Of a stretch of DNA of 64,000 nucleotides, positions 1 through 11,099 are shown piece after piece; the stretch's first letter is position 1, and every line of letters begins with the position of its first letter. The position numbers were made by a program, and so were the translations under genes. The stretch is from Rana temporaria (lineage: Eukaryota > Chordata > Amphibia > Anura > Ranidae): NCBI RefSeq assembly GCF_905171775.1, contig NC_053491.1, positions 397,451,838 to 397,515,837 of the forward strand, in the 5' to 3' direction. The notes under the pieces are model-generated. The model had not been told where the DNA came from and made no database searches. It worked only from the letters and a program-made list of their open reading frames with translations.

Positions 1-36
1 TTCAAGCCATGGGCCTGAAGGGAGCCATGTCTTCTC
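1..36 (-). CDS. Putative exon 4 (5' part) of unidentified secreted/membrane protein gene
   Basis: On the minus strand a pyrimidine-rich tract ending TAGTTTCAG (acceptor AG at 38-37) precedes 36 bases that read without a stop in phase 0 as EKTWLPSGPWLE, then run off the window edge. Phase 0 is what the exon at 1249-1310 delivers. Joining directly to the exon at 6084-6137 would give a stop after eleven codons, so the intervening exon is needed. The residues would be 54-65 of the predicted protein. I do not recognise the family. The support is splice consensus plus phase agreement only; the piece is short, so a chance match is possible. The rest of the gene lies outside the window to the left. 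Confidence 0.4.
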
Positions 37-214
37 CTGAAACTAGGCAGAAAAAAATGTATCTGCGAGATGCAGAGAGAGGGGTTACACCCAGAGGGCT
101 GGCCCCCTGGGCGGGGCTATAGGGTGTGTATGATAAGTTAACCTTTTATATAAGTTTCTGCCTAGTCAACTCCTAAAGAAATTCTAATACCTACTAAGTC
201 AAGATTAAGGCTGT

Positions 215-586
215 GTCCGTCCATGAACGAAAGAGAAAACGGGGAAAACATATTGACTCGAGTATAAGCCTAGGGTGTCCATCTGCATGCCTCACTGTAT
301 CCATGTGCATACCTCACTGTGCCCATGACTAGACTGACGTTTAACATAAGAGTCTATGAAAGGGGTGCCTGTCTTTGAAAAAAATCGGTGCTCCCCGGCC
401 GTAGGTCCCCTGGACAACAAACTTTGCACACTTGTAGAGGAAGAGTGGGGCTACATGTGTGCCAAGTTTACCGGGTACCGGGTCCCCAAAATCCGGGAGA
501 TCAGCCGAGGGGGGCATTTTCAGCACAAAAAAATGTGCTGACAAAAAACAGCTTATACTCAAGTATATACGGTACCTTTATTTTAA
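215..586 (+). mobile_element. 'CTCGAGTATAAGCC' MITE, copy 1, left end truncated
   Basis: The right end reads CTTATACTCAAGTATATACG and matches the terminal repeat of the full copy at 50336-50971. The left end lacks the outermost part. The body holds the shared block with 'GTGCTCCCCGGCCGTAGGTC' and 'CTTTGCACACTTGTAGAGG'. It is probably a non-autonomous mariner/Tc1-type element with TA targets. Small open frames across it are not conserved between copies. Confidence 0.7.
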
Positions 587-705
587 GGAAAACAGGCTAA
601 GCAATAAGCATTGCACTGATGATATAATTCAACCACAAAATGGCCCTCTACACTATTTGTAGGTGGCAGATTGGCTTTATAATATCAGAATATAGGACCA
701 AAGTT

Positions 706-1067
706 GAAATACCGTATTTATCGGCGTAAACCGCGCACTTTGTTACAGGACATCAGCGCGAGAGTAGCCGAGCCTGCCCGACTATACACAAGTGTACTGC
801 GCTCTGTATATGTCGGTGCAGTATTCAAACTTGGCGCGGGAAACGAGCGGGGAGGACGCGAGGACGCCGCAGAAGGACGCCGGACCCGACGAAGAGGACA
901 CCCGAAGCCGCAGACGGACGCCGGACCCGACGAGGCCGCCGATGGACGCCGCGCAAGAGACGCCAAAACTGTAAGTACAAAAAATCTTTTTTCCACAGGA
1001 ATTTCAGGCAACTTTAGGGGTGCGCGCTATACGCGGGAGCGTGCTATACCCCAATAAATACGGTACT
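706..1067. mobile_element. MITE with TACCGTATTTATCG ends
   Basis: Inverted ends read ACCGTATTTATCGGCG at left and CCCCAATAAATACGGTA at right, with a GC-rich interior full of GGACGCCG-type direct repeats. The interior reads open in several frames because it is CG-rich and short. No coding family is recognised. It is probably a TA-target (mariner-like) MITE. Confidence 0.6.
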
Positions 1068-1248
1068 TGCATACATTTTAGTGTTTCTAGGAAAACTGAA
1101 AGCATGATGTTTTCACAAACAGGAGCGCAATGTGTTTTAGCATTCATTTTGCTATGAAAACCTCTTACAGACATCAGTATTTTGCTCATTTACACAACAG
1201 GATCATCTTGTTCTTTATAAATGGTTAGGGCACAGCATAGATACTTAC

Positions 1249-1310
1249 TATGTGCTCTCCAAGAAGGAAAAGACTAAACCGAAAGCAGAGCGCCTCATAA
1301 AAACCTGTGC
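1249..1310 (-). CDS. Putative exon 3 of unidentified secreted/membrane protein gene
   Basis: On the minus strand a good acceptor (TTCTAGCTCTTCCCCAG, AG at 1312-1311) is followed by 62 bases and a strong donor GTAAGTAT (GT at 1248-1247). Entered in phase 1 from exon 2 it reads GTGFYEALCFRFSLFLLGEH plus I, with no stop, and leaves in phase 0, as exon 4 requires. The residues would be 33-53. The segment FSLFLLG is hydrophobic but too short to call a membrane span. Entered one base later the exon has a stop; entered in phase 0 it is also open, so phase is informative but not decisive. The product is not recognised. This is the weakest link in the chain. Confidence 0.38.
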
Positions 1311-1599
1311 CTGGGGAAGAGCTAGAACCTGCTAGCCAAACAACACGTGAACAAACACACATGAGAGTGCACCTTTTAAAGTAAGCTGGCAATGTTTGTT
1401 CTGTGCATTCAGAGGAAAAGATCTGTCCTAGTTCCCATAATAATCCTGCCAAAGGCTTTATCAATGCACTAATGGGAAGGTGTTCTAGAATTGTCAGCTA
1501 AAAATTGTCTATTACTGGTTAACTAAAAAATTGTGTGGTCAAACTTAAAAGTATACCTAAAAGGCACAATATATTTTTTTTTTTTAGTTTTGGATAGAG
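1311..1599. other. Intron-like sequence, nothing recognised
   Basis: AT-rich single-copy-looking sequence. It would belong to intron 2 of the minus-strand gene. Confidence 0.4.
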
Positions 1600-1944
1600 A
1601 TTAGAAAATCTGTCAGTGCCCCCGTTGGGGAGATTCACCCTAGATTTCACAATAGATTTCTCCTGTTAACCATCATCACTAAAAGTAAAAGAAAATCCCA
1701 CATTTTGGGTCGTCACCAAAAGGGGAAACCTTCCTATGGGGACCCTAGTTCTGGTGACCTGAGGGTCCCCAAGGGATTCCCTTAATTTGCAGGGATTTCT
1801 TCTCACTTCCTGTTTTGGTTATGGAACAGGAAGTGATGGGAAATCTTCCCAATGGGAAACAGATGTCAAAAATAAACCGTACAGGAGTTATAACAACCCT
1901 CCCTTACTTTATCCAAAATGAAACGTTTTGCCTATAGTTCTCCT
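1600..1944. repeat. Dispersed repeat, copy A (pairs with 51090-51335)
   Basis: The stretch shares with 51090-51335 the order of motifs 'ATGGGGAC-CTAGTT', 'GGTGAC', 'TATGG-ACAGGAAGTGA', 'CAATGG-A-ACAGATG' and 'AAAATGAAA'. The two copies diverge clearly. No coding capacity is seen. The class is unknown. Confidence 0.55.
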
Positions 1945-2526
1945 TTAAAGTGGATGTAAACCCAAATTTTTTTCCTGTCACAATGTACAGTATAAGATTT
2001 ACTATCATCTGTGCCCAGTCTTGCCACAAAGAGTTAATCCAGCTTTGAGCAATCCTCTTATTATTGAGTAAGATAAAAATGGACTAACAGAGAAAAACCT
2101 TGGTCCGTTCCGCCCTGCTGTGAGTGACAGGTTATTTACATATCTCATGCACTAGCCTGGAGACAGGCATTATTTTTGAATTCCCACCCCCACTCCTTTT
2201 CAGAAGTCATGTGGTTACTTTTCTGGATTTTGACTGGATGTTAGTGATCATAGCAGAATTCAGTGTAAGTAATACACAGGACAAAATGCATGTTGACAAG
2301 GGGAGTGTAGAGGAGGGCAGGTAGTCTACTGACACTTTTATGACTCCACCCACAGAGCTCCAGACAACAGACCCACCCACAGAATCTGCAGTTTTTCAGT
2401 TCTTATAACAGACAGAGGGGAGACATTTGACAGGTGAGGATACATGCAGGAGGCATGTATATCCTTATAGATCAGCACCATGGCAGTAGTTTAAAAAGGA
2501 TGAGAGTGGGTTTACATCCACTTTAA
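1945..2526. mobile_element. T2/Kolobok-like MITE
   Basis: TTAA is present at both ends and the inverted ends are AGTGGATGTAAACCC at left and GGGTTTACATCCACT at right. TTAA targets and TTAAAG-type ends fit the T2/Kolobok class described in Xenopus. The length is about 580 bp and there is no open frame of note. Confidence 0.7.
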
Positions 2527-2964
2527 GGATTAATAATATAATGCCCAAGTTAGATTTTGGTTTTCACAGTACGCTTTCACTTCCCCATTGAGGGCAATGC
2601 CTAAGCCAGAGTTTTATTTTGCTACAAGCGACAATCGCTCTGACTTTGGAGCACTTGTCGCATCAGAAGTCGGACCCCATTCAGTGCAATGGAACATTAA
2701 CTTTAGTGATAAAACACACAATTTCAGATTTTTAGTTTTTATCTCTGCGAATTCCCGAAGTCTGTTTGGCTTAACTGCTATGTACAGTAACACAGCCCAT
2801 GTGAATGTATAGTCTTTGTGTCAGGTATGCAGCCCATACATTCTTCTATGTGACAGTACAGAGATCTCAGTGTCTGACATCTACCAAAGCTTGAGGGCTA
2901 CCTGGAGAAAACCTGATTAGGGCTGGGCATTATGCTGGGATTTGGTCTTCTGTCTTTAGGGCTG

Positions 2965-3352
2965 TATTGCCGCGTACACATGATGGGAAATTCCAACAAG
3001 AAACCGTGGATTTTTTTCCGATGGAACTTTGCCTCAAACTTGTCTTGCATACACACAGTCACACAAATGTTGTCGAAAATTCCGAATGTCAAGAACGCGG
3101 TGACGTACAACACTACGACGAGTCGAGAAAAATTAAGTTCAATGATTCCGAGCATGCGTAGGATTTTGGTGCATCGGAATTGCATACAGACGATTGGATT
3201 TCCGACAAAATTGAGAACCAGCTCTCAAATTTTTCTTGTCGGAAATTCCGACAGCAAATGTCCGATGGAGTATACACATGGTTGGAATATCCAACCAAAA
3301 GCTCACATCAAACATTTGTTGTCGGAAATTCCGACCGTGTGTACGCGCATAT
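2965..3352. mobile_element. Harbinger-like MITE, GGAAATTCC-rich arms
   Basis: The ends read TTGCCGCGTACACATG at left and CCGTGTGTACGCGCA at right. The arms are built from repeated TCGGAAATTCCGAC-like motifs. The middle holds the shared core 'CGCGGTGACGTACAACACTA' and 'GAGCATGCGT' also present in the elements at 4419 and 5099. The plus-strand open frame over it follows from this repetition and is not a gene. Confidence 0.65.
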
Positions 3353-4418
3353 GTCTAATAAACGTATATAATGGGACAGCATTGGGGGCTCTTTATGCTT
3401 TCCTTATATATCTACACAATGCTCCTGGGACAAAATTAGTAAGTTTTAGCACTTTCTATTAAACTGTCAGCTGGAAGCAGATTAAAGCTAGCCATAGATG
3501 GATAGAATTTCAAACAAAAACTCTTAGGAAAAGTCTGTATGAAATTTCTCAAAACATTTGAATGTTTCTTGAAAGATTTAGCTTGCTTTTAACATTTGAT
3601 TTTGGAATGAATGGACTTTACTGAACTAATACTACATATACATGTTATGAATGCGTTAATTCAAGAAAAATGTTCCATCCTGAAAATGTTCTAATCACTT
3701 TGGTTCAGAAACAAAACACAATTCTAGTAGCACAATTTCTAGTCGTCTGTAGGAAAGAAGTGACTGGTGGGCTTGCAGTAGCCAAAAGCTAACCTTACAC
3801 ACATAGATTGCTCAAATAGATTCTTCTATCCACAGTAAACAGTGTAGATGGAGGTATCATCCTTGCCCGATTTTGTACTTAGACAGGCGCTGTTTCCGCA
3901 ACATTCCGAATATATGAAGAATGGCTGTAATTTTGTGGAGCCGGGTGATGCTCAAAGCCTGCTGAATTGGCCAAAATTAGAGCCACATATGGCTGGCATA
4001 AGAAACCTGATATAACATAAGGAGACAGGAAAGATGGACTCTTTATACACCATAACCAAACTCCGATCACGTGTCTCAAAATTTCAGCTAACAAGTATAC
4101 TTATAGATCCAAAAGGTCTTAGACCAGTGCTGTTGCACTGTGGTAAGGCACACTTTAATGAATGCAACACCGCAACTCACGAAAGCTAATGCCACATGCT
4201 TTGGTGTGCTGCATTAAAAACATGAACTACAGGGTTAATGTTCCTGTATTGTCTGGGATGATGACAAGGCTCCGCCCATAGACTGGAACTTTGGGATGAA
4301 GAGGGAAGTGCTGGAGCCAGTCGGATCGAGGTTCTGCAATCCCCTAGACATAATGAGCAAATGACATTTGAAGCTTGGTGGGTAGAGGGGCACTGCAAGG
4401 GTGGATATTTTCACTTTT
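3353..4418. other. Intron-like sequence with no gene recognised
   Basis: No splice-bounded frame is supported. 'AAGCTAGCCATAGATGG' at about 3486 resembles the end of the GGCCATAGAC MITE group (see 47956-48279) without a clear partner. Confidence 0.4.
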
Positions 4419-4829
4419 TAAAGCCTAGTACACACGATCGGATATCTGATGGAATCTAATCCGATGGATTTTTCCGTCGGATATCCGAAGAAGCTGACTT
4501 TTATCAGTCTTGCCTACACACCATCAGTCAAAAAGCCTATTGTGTCCAAACGCGGTGACGTACAACACTACGAAGAGCCAAAAAAAATGAAGTTCAATGC
4601 TTCCGAGCATGCGTCGACTTGATTCTGAGCATGCGTGGATTTTTGTCCGATAGAAAAATCTGTGTGGAGCTCTATCGTTTTTTTTATCCATAGGAAAAAT
4701 TTAAAACGTTCTATTTTTTTTCACCGATGGAAAACAAACCAATGGGGCCCACACACAATCGGTTTGTCCGATGAAAACAGTCCATCGGTCTGTTTCATCG
4801 AACAAACCGATTGTATGTACAGGGCTTTA
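4419..4829. mobile_element. Harbinger-like MITE, TCCGATGG arms
   Basis: The ends read AAGCCTAGTACACACGATCG at left and CGATTGTATGTACAGGGCTT at right. The middle carries the core 'ACGCGGTGACGTACAACACT' and 'GAGCATGCGTCGACTTGATT'. The arms are made of GTCCGATGG/CCATCGG repeats, giving a foldback. Confidence 0.7.
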
Positions 4830-5098
4830 GAGTTGGGTTTTAAAGCCTTTGGATCGATAAAACAATCAAGCAACAAGCATTTACAAAACTCAAACTTGGC
4901 AAAAGCATCTTATGTATGTTCTCAGCACAGGTTCTCTCTAAAAGGTTTGTCAAGGCAAGATAAAAAAAATAATAAATGAGTACATCAAGTTTTAGCCCTT
5001 TAAACGCGATACTAGTACAGAAAAAAATAACTGCTGATGTGGCAGAAATATGGTGCGCTCTTACCTTCCTCTATGACATGACAAAACAGTGTATTCTT

Positions 5099-5486
5099 AT
5101 GCCCTGTACACACGATAGGTTAGTCTGATGAAAACGCTCTGATGGTTACTGATGATCAGTCGTGCCTACACACCATCAGTTAAAAAAACGAGCGTGTCAT
5201 AACGCGGTGACGTAAAACACAACGACATGAAGTTCAATGCTTCCAGGCATGCGTCGACTTGATTCTGAGCATGCGTGGATTTTTAACCGATGGACGTGCC
5301 TACAAAAGATCGTTTTTTTTCTATCGGTTAGGTATCCATCGGTTAAATTTTAAAAACAAGTTCCTATTTTTTTTAACCTATGGATAAATAACCGATGGGG
5401 CCCACACACACGATTGGTTTGGTCTGATGAAAACGGTCCATCAGAGCGTTCTCATCAGACTAACCTATCGTGTGTACGCAGCATTA
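5099..5486. mobile_element. Harbinger-like MITE, CTGATGAAAACG arms
   Basis: The ends read GCCCTGTACACACGATAGG at left and CCTATCGTGTGTACGCAGCA at right, followed by TTA. The core 'AACGCGGTGACGT' and 'TTCAATGCTTCC' is shared with the elements at 2965 and 4419. The flanks suggest a three-base TWA target. Confidence 0.7.
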
Positions 5487-6083
5487 GCCCCCGACGTCTT
5501 TGCATGCGTTGTCAGCCCTGCCTACTTAATTTCTGATGGATTACATAGACCACGCCTCAACTCCATATCTCCTCCTCTTATCCATAATTCCTCATCTCTA
5601 TAACCCCTCCTCGTGTACAGGCAGCGATCACAGGACGTTATCAGCTCTCAAGAGTTATGTCAAAATCAACAGGTCATTTTGTACACTTTTGGAAGACATA
5701 ACAAAACCATTTGAAAAGGTATATTTAGCAGACCAAAAGGAAGCGAGCAGGAGAAGTTCATGGTCATCGTTTACATTAATTTACTTCAAGCATGCTGGCG
5801 ACAGTTTTTTATGATTGCGCTGCCTATTAAAAAAATTCCACCATGCTCAACAAACATATAAAAATAGACAACTGACTAGTGTCCTCGTGTTATCAATACA
5901 TACCATTCTGAAAGCTCCAGTGACATCACTAAACCCTGGTTCATTAAACTGAATTCTCATGAACATTGGCTTCTAAAACTTTTTTTTTCAATAATTTAGG
6001 TAGCAATCCACAGCTTACTACCACCTTACTCCCGCATCAACACCGAAGATCATTACCTATATGAACTAAATAAGCTTACTTAC
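5487..6083. other. Intron-like sequence, nothing recognised
   Basis: The stretch from 5536 to 5814 reads open on the plus strand but has no Kozak context, splice pairing or family resemblance. It would be intron 2 of the minus-strand gene. Confidence 0.4.
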
Positions 6084-6137
6084 CACTCAGCACAGCTGTT
6101 GTGTTCTCCAGTGCATGGCAAGCAGCAAAAAGGAGCC
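6084..6137 (-). CDS. Putative exon 2 (end of signal peptide, N-T-T sequon)
   Basis: On the minus strand a long polypyrimidine tract ending in TAG (AG at 6139-6138) precedes 54 bases followed by the strong donor GTAAGTAAG (GT at 6083-6082). The exon is entered and left in phase 1. With the last G of exon 1 it reads GLLFAACHALENTTAVLS, residues 15-32. It completes the hydrophobic core begun in exon 1 (MLLLL plus GLLFAAC), offers a C-H-A cleavage site before Leu24, and places an N-T-T sequon at 26-28. One other phase contains a stop. The function is not recognised; the inference is that the mature chain begins near Leu24 and is extracellular or lumenal. Confidence 0.5.
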
Positions 6138-6760
6138 CTAAAAAAAAAAAAGAAAGAAAAAAAATGTATATAAGAACATATTTTACATAAACCTTTCCAT
6201 GATATGTTTTTTTTAAAGGGTTATAGACATTTCAGTTTTTGATAGATGCTGGAGAGTACCACAAAGTTACTGGTGAAAAATGGAGTTCCCAGACCTGCAT
6301 GTGTGCTGGGACCATTACTAGGTGGGTTTAAAAAAAAAAAAAAATAAGACTTGATCCCCCCAATCCACACATTCGAGGTGGACAGGGGAATCCTCTGGCT
6401 CTGCCCTTTGTATTTTGACAGTAGGGAGACTTCCCCGCTGTCAGAATAAACTGACGGCACTGCCAACTGTAGCTGACAGCACTGATTGATTAGCAGGGTG
6501 CTGCTCAATCTGTGTCGTCAGCAGGGTGGTCGTGCCGTCAGCAGGGTGGTCGTGCAAAAGTCAAATCGGTAGTTCGATTCTGTACAACCACGCTGCTCAT
6601 GCACAAGTCGAAATTCCACCTGCTGAACTAGACACATTTTTATCTATGTATTGCCAGCTTAAAGAAAAAAGTAAAAAATATCAGTTCCTGGGGAAATTGA
6701 ATACAAATTTTGACGCACAATTGTCTTGATAATAATTACACAATCAACAATTTACTCTAA
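6138..6760. other. Intron-like sequence with short unclassified repeats
   Basis: A stretch near 6350-6440 has 'CCCCCAATCCACACATTCGA', and a similar one occurs at 46905-46990, suggesting a dispersed repeat. 'GTCGTCAGCAGGGTGGTCGTG' is duplicated in tandem near 6510-6555. No gene is seen. Confidence 0.4.
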
Positions 6761-7352
6761 TGCCTCATACACATCGACCGGTTTTCCCATTGGGAAAACT
6801 GGCATGAGAGCTTTTGGCCGGGAAAACTGGGCGTGTGTACGCTCCATCGTAGTTTTCCTGACGCGAAAACTGCAGAAAAAAAAAAAGAAGGAGAACCAGC
6901 TTTCTTTTTTCCCCATCGGGATTCCCGGGGGACTTTTTCCCATCTGGAAAACCGGTTGTGGGTATGCTTTTCTGAGGGGAAAAAAAACGTGCATGCTCAG
7001 AATCAAGTATGAGACGGGAGCACTCTTTCTGGTAAAACTAGCGTTTGTAATGGAGATATCGTATTCGTCACGCTGCAAATTATTGCATCATTTAATGCAG
7101 CGCATGAAAAGCGCAAATCGTCTCTCACCAAACCTTTACTAACACGAGGATCAGCATAAGCAGCCCAAAGGCTGGCACCGTTTGAATGGAACTTCCCCTT
7201 TATAGTCCCATCGTACTTGTACTTCACCGCGCTTTGGACGGGTGGTATTTGGCCTGAACGTGTGTATGCAAGGCAGGCTTGAGAGAAATCCTGTCGGGGG
7301 AAAGATTTCATTTTTTTTTCCTGCCGAGAAAAACGGTCGTGTGTACGAGGAA
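6761..7352. mobile_element. Harbinger-like MITE, GGGAAAAC arms, with TAA duplication
   Basis: TAA flanks both ends (6758-6760 and 7353-7355). The ends read TGCCTCATACACATCGACCG at left and CGGTCGTGTGTACGAGGAA at right. The interior (about 6990-7260) matches, in reverse orientation, the interior of the element at 27822-28398 ('GAGACGGGAGC', 'CTTCCCCTTTATAG', 'CAAAGGCTGGC' blocks). Open frames on both strands are incidental. Confidence 0.75.
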
Positions 7353-7461
7353 TAACAGAAAAGAGGTCTTGTTGTCCTCCATTTTCCTTATTACTGATAT
7401 GGTAGTATTTCTTTATGAATTTGTCACAACAATAGTGCTATACAGTAAAAAAGTGTCACGA

Positions 7462-7945
7462 TTAAAGCGGGGGTTCACCCTATAAAAAAAACAAAAAACT
7501 TTTTTTTTCTTCTAGCATAAAATTTGGCATAGTAGCGCGAGCTACAGTATGCCTGTCTTAATTTTTTTATCCCCGTACTCACTGTGTAATCGTACATAGA
7601 ATATTCCGACTGCCCACGGGGAATGGGCGTTCCAATCCAGACGGAAGGTGATTGACGGCCGGCTCTGGTGCGTCACGCTTCTCCAGAAATAGCTGAAATA
7701 GGCTTGGCTCTTCACGGCGCCTGCGCATAGTCTGTGCGCAGGCGCCGTGAAGAGCCGAGACCTACTCCGGCTGTCTTCGGGGAGCGTGACGTGCCAGAGC
7801 CGGCCGTCAATCACCCTCCCTCTTGAAAGGAACGCCCATTCCCCGCGGGCAGTCGGAATCTTCTATGTACGATTACACAGTGAGTACGGGGATAAAAAAA
7901 TTAAGACAGGCATACTGTGTTCTGCAGGGTGAAATACCGCTTTAA
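7462..7945. mobile_element. T2/Kolobok-like foldback element
   Basis: TTAA ends enclose AGCGGGGGTTCACCC at left and GGGTGAAATACCGCT at right. Most of the element is one long inverted repeat: 'GCATACTGT', 'CCCGTACTCACTGTGTAATC', 'GAATGGGCGTTCC' and 'TGATTGACGGCCGGCTC' occur in both arms, centred near 7735 at 'TGCGCAGGCGCCGTGAAGAG'. Confidence 0.75.
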
Positions 7946-9128
7946 GAAAGAGAGATTAAGAGTCAGAGTTTGCCAGGGAGGGAGGGGAAACGAGTCATAA
8001 GAGAGCCAATGAGAGCTGCAGGGCTGCAGGTGTGCCTCTGTGTAAATCCAGGAAGTGAACAGGCAGCAGTTTCAGCTGCCCACAGTTAAAATGGATGCAG
8101 CCAGACTCAGTGGAGATAGATGTCTGCAGAATATTTGGCAAGTACAGAATCACAGTATATATAAAATAATATGAAAAGTGGTTGGAGGGAAGCTTCAGAA
8201 TAGCAAAGATGTTTTTATTACAAATTATGTGAGCAGACTGCAGTTTCTCTTTCAGACTAGCAATACCTAAATGCATAACATGCAAGCTTGCACCAGTCTC
8301 TCCAAAAAAGAAAAAAAAGAAAGAAGAAGAATAGAAACTTTATATTACTAGGGGGTGTATTTATAAAAAAAAATGCAGTGCTATTTATTGCTCTTAAACT
8401 GCATGTGTTCTGTTTGAATGCGGGCAAAAATCAAATGTTATTTTCCCTCCAGGTTGAAAGTTATACATTTATGCAGAACAGAGTGAATCATGAAAATACA
8501 CACCCCTAGGTAAACTATATTAAAAAAGTAGCAAAGAAAATTTTATTCTTTGCTGGAACCTGAAAAAAGTAGGTTATTTTTTTGTTGGAAAATAAGAACA
8601 AATATCTGACCAATTGGTACTGGCAACTAAATATATTTTGACATGACTTTTTTAAGACCAACGTCAAAATAATATGCACGGTAGATGTTTTTCTAGCTTA
8701 AAATTATTACTTATGAAGTGCTATGCAAATATGATAAGTACAAACACATATTTGCTTCAACCAATAAAAAGCAATCAGAAAACATGTTTACATGGGTTAA
8801 ATTGCAGAAAAGCGGACATGGAATTAGTAACTTCCCATCACGGGTCTTTGCACTAAAATAATGAATTGAACCCTATATGTAATATTCTTGGTTCCACCCA
8901 TTCACTACTGTTTGTATAGTAAACTAGGTTTTCCTTGTGGTTATTAGTCATCCGGAAACGCTTATTTGCATGGGTGTCACAAGCAGACTGCACCGCTGTG
9001 CACTTTGTTATTTCCAATCAAGCATCATCTTACTTCAAGCTCAAACATACATACGTATATGACACAAGCCACATAGCTGGACACAATTCATACTTCTCTA
9101 TAGGCATCTAGCTAGTTCTCAACCCTTA
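7946..9128. other. Intron-like sequence; probable old dispersed repeat at 7946-8110
   Basis: The first 160 bases ('GGCAGCAGTTTCAGCTGCCC', 'ACAGTTAAAATGG') look like a frog dispersed repeat from memory, with low certainty. The rest is AT-rich. I see no gene. Confidence 0.35.
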
Positions 9129-9500
9129 TGCCTTGTACACACAATTGTTTTTCCCGGCGGTAAAAAGTCCACTGGGAAAACCGAGGGGAAAACCGAGAAC
9201 CTGCTCAGTAGCTTTTTCCCCCCCTACACATGTTGGAAAACTGCCATGAGAGCTTTGGTAGGGAAACCCGGCCGTGTGTATGCTTTACCGCAGGTTTTCC
9301 CCATAGGGAAACTGCCGGCTTAAAAACCGCCGGGAATCCCAGCGGGGAAAAAAGAGAACATGTTCTCTTTTTTCCCGCCGGGATTTCCGGCGGTTTTCCT
9401 GCTGCGAAAACTGCGATGAAGCATACACACGGCCGGGACTCCCGGCCAAAAACTATCATGCAGTTTTCCTGCCAGGAAAACCAGTCCTATGTACAAGGCA
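9129..9500. mobile_element. Harbinger-like MITE with TTA duplication
   Basis: TTA lies at 9126-9128 and 9501-9503. The ends are TGCCTTGTACACA at left and TATGTACAAGGCA at right. The interior is a foldback of CCGGCGG/GGGAAAAC motifs. It belongs with 30667-31030, which has very similar arms. Confidence 0.8.
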
Positions 9501-10139
9501 TTATTTCTTCCCAAGAATCTCACATTCAAGCTTCGTTTATGACATGTGTTAGAAATCTGATATCCGACAAGGTTACATCCGACCAAACTCCCAAGCCTCC
9601 GATTTTACTAAAAATTATCAAAAAGGTTTCTTTTTGAAAAGCCATTTTATATTCTTCTACAAAGAGAATAAAGCTCAGTAGGCCAGGAAGCCTACACCAA
9701 AGCTGGCCCCACATCTCCCATCTAAAGATTCGTACACACAATGAGAATATCAGATGAACAATTGTCCGTTTTTTTTTTTGCATGCTAGTCTCGTATCGAA
9801 AATGAAGAGGAAAATTAAAAAAGGTATGAAAAATTCTCATACGACAGAATACAACTTTGGAATTGATGTAATGTGTTATATTGTTATGCATTCTGTCCTT
9901 TCTGAGCGTGCGCGGTCTTGGTCTTCTGATGTTTTGGGGACAAATACTATACGGATTAAAACATTTTTTGGTGTTTGTTCCTTTTGATATTTTCGCATGA
10001 CCCCCAAATCCTATTCACTATGTTGTGTGGTACATTCTCCTGAACCATTACATACTCCTGAACCCTGCCCTCTATGTAGTTTGTTATCTTCATACTCCTG
10101 CAATAACACTACAAACCTAGTCGCGCCCTTTGGTCAACT
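9501..10139. other. Intron-like sequence with a MITE half at about 9730
   Basis: 'AAGATTCGTACACACAATGA' at 9724-9743 looks like one end of a TACACAC MITE; no matching right end is found before the LINE piece. Nothing else is recognised. Confidence 0.35.
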
Positions 10140-10375
10140 AATCAAAACCTCCTCCACATCCCCAAGACCCGCTTCAAATCTAAAGGAGAACGAAGATTTG
10201 CAGTCCAAGGACCATGGCTATGGAACGCTTTACCCACGAACATCCGCATGGAAGAAAACCATTGGACCTTCAGAAAAAAACTTAAGACCCACCTCTTCTG
10301 AAGGACGACACTGGAAGCAAAGCGCCTTGAGGCGATTTAGTTCGCATTTGTAGCGCTATATAAGTTACTCACTCA
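10140..10375 (+). mobile_element. L2-like LINE 3' fragment
   Basis: From about 10181 to 10300 one plus-strand frame reads RRFAVQGPWLWNALPTNIR, then FRKKLKTHLF and a stop. This pattern (Q-G-P-x-L-W-N-x-L-P and K-T-H-L-F) is typical of the very C-terminus of L2-type non-LTR reverse-transcriptase proteins. It is followed by a 3' tail 'TAGCGCTATATAAGTTACTC'. The copy is severely 5'-truncated; the upstream 150 bases are degenerate. Confidence 0.7.
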
Positions 10376-11099
10376 ATATGTTGTATGTGTCATACTTTAT
10401 ATTAGGCTCTCCCAGTCACACAGTATAGAATTCCAGCACACAAGGCCCCCCACTTTTATTTTTGCCTATGGTCCCATTTTGTCTAAAACTGGTCTGGACC
10501 TCATCAAGGGAGCCTCAAACAGCACTAAAGAATTGCAGGGGTGCAGTTATTAAATATAATAATGTGACAACGTCACACTTCATTTGAGCCAAGAACAGAA
10601 GGCTGTGCTAAAAAATGCTCAGAGGAATTTTTTTTTTTTACAAAAGACATACAATTTCATTTGCCATAAATTCTACCCTGTTGCTTGTTTGTAGACCTCA
10701 AGTTGCTTGGGAACTGTATTGTATCTAAATACTTACCAATTTACCAGTTTTCCACGTCAGCGAAACTCAGCTTGTTCCAACAGATACGTGGCCATGCCAA
10801 TAAGCACAAAGGGTATCCAAGATACAATGAAAAATCTCCTCTAAATGAACTCTCTGCAGATATGGGCGGCCATATAACAGGGCTATTAGTGGTCACAATA
10901 CAGCATAGATTACTATGGAAAGGCATTTCATTCTCTAAAATCTTAAAAAGAGAAAGGTTTACATGACTTGGATTTTGGTGACTATTTTGGATGAACGAAC
11001 ATCTGCTCATGGCACCGTCGTCCTGTGTACTCTTTTCCATTCAGAATGTGATGACCCTGCTCCTGCTGCATCGTTCTGAAAACACAGACTGTCAAAATG
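10376..11099. other. Intron-like sequence, nothing recognised
   Basis: The block 'GCCTATGGTCCCATTTTG' at 10463 recurs loosely at 46635-46652, so part is probably an old dispersed repeat. Open frames at 10685-10966 and 10741-11040 overlap on opposite strands and look incidental. Confidence 0.35.

Noticed and set aside
704..1057. 117-codon plus-strand frame rich in Arg/Gly/Asp
   Set aside because: Falls in a GC-rich MITE with TACCGTATTTATCG ends; composition artefact.
2932..3462. 176-codon plus-strand frame
   Set aside because: Lies across a foldback MITE with repeated GGAAATTCC motifs; the frame is not conserved in related elements.
5041..5098. Minus-strand exon ending at the donor-like GTAAGAGC (GT at 5063-5062)
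   Set aside because: The putative acceptor lies at the edge of the MITE at 5099 and has no pyrimidine tract; the exon chain reads well without it.
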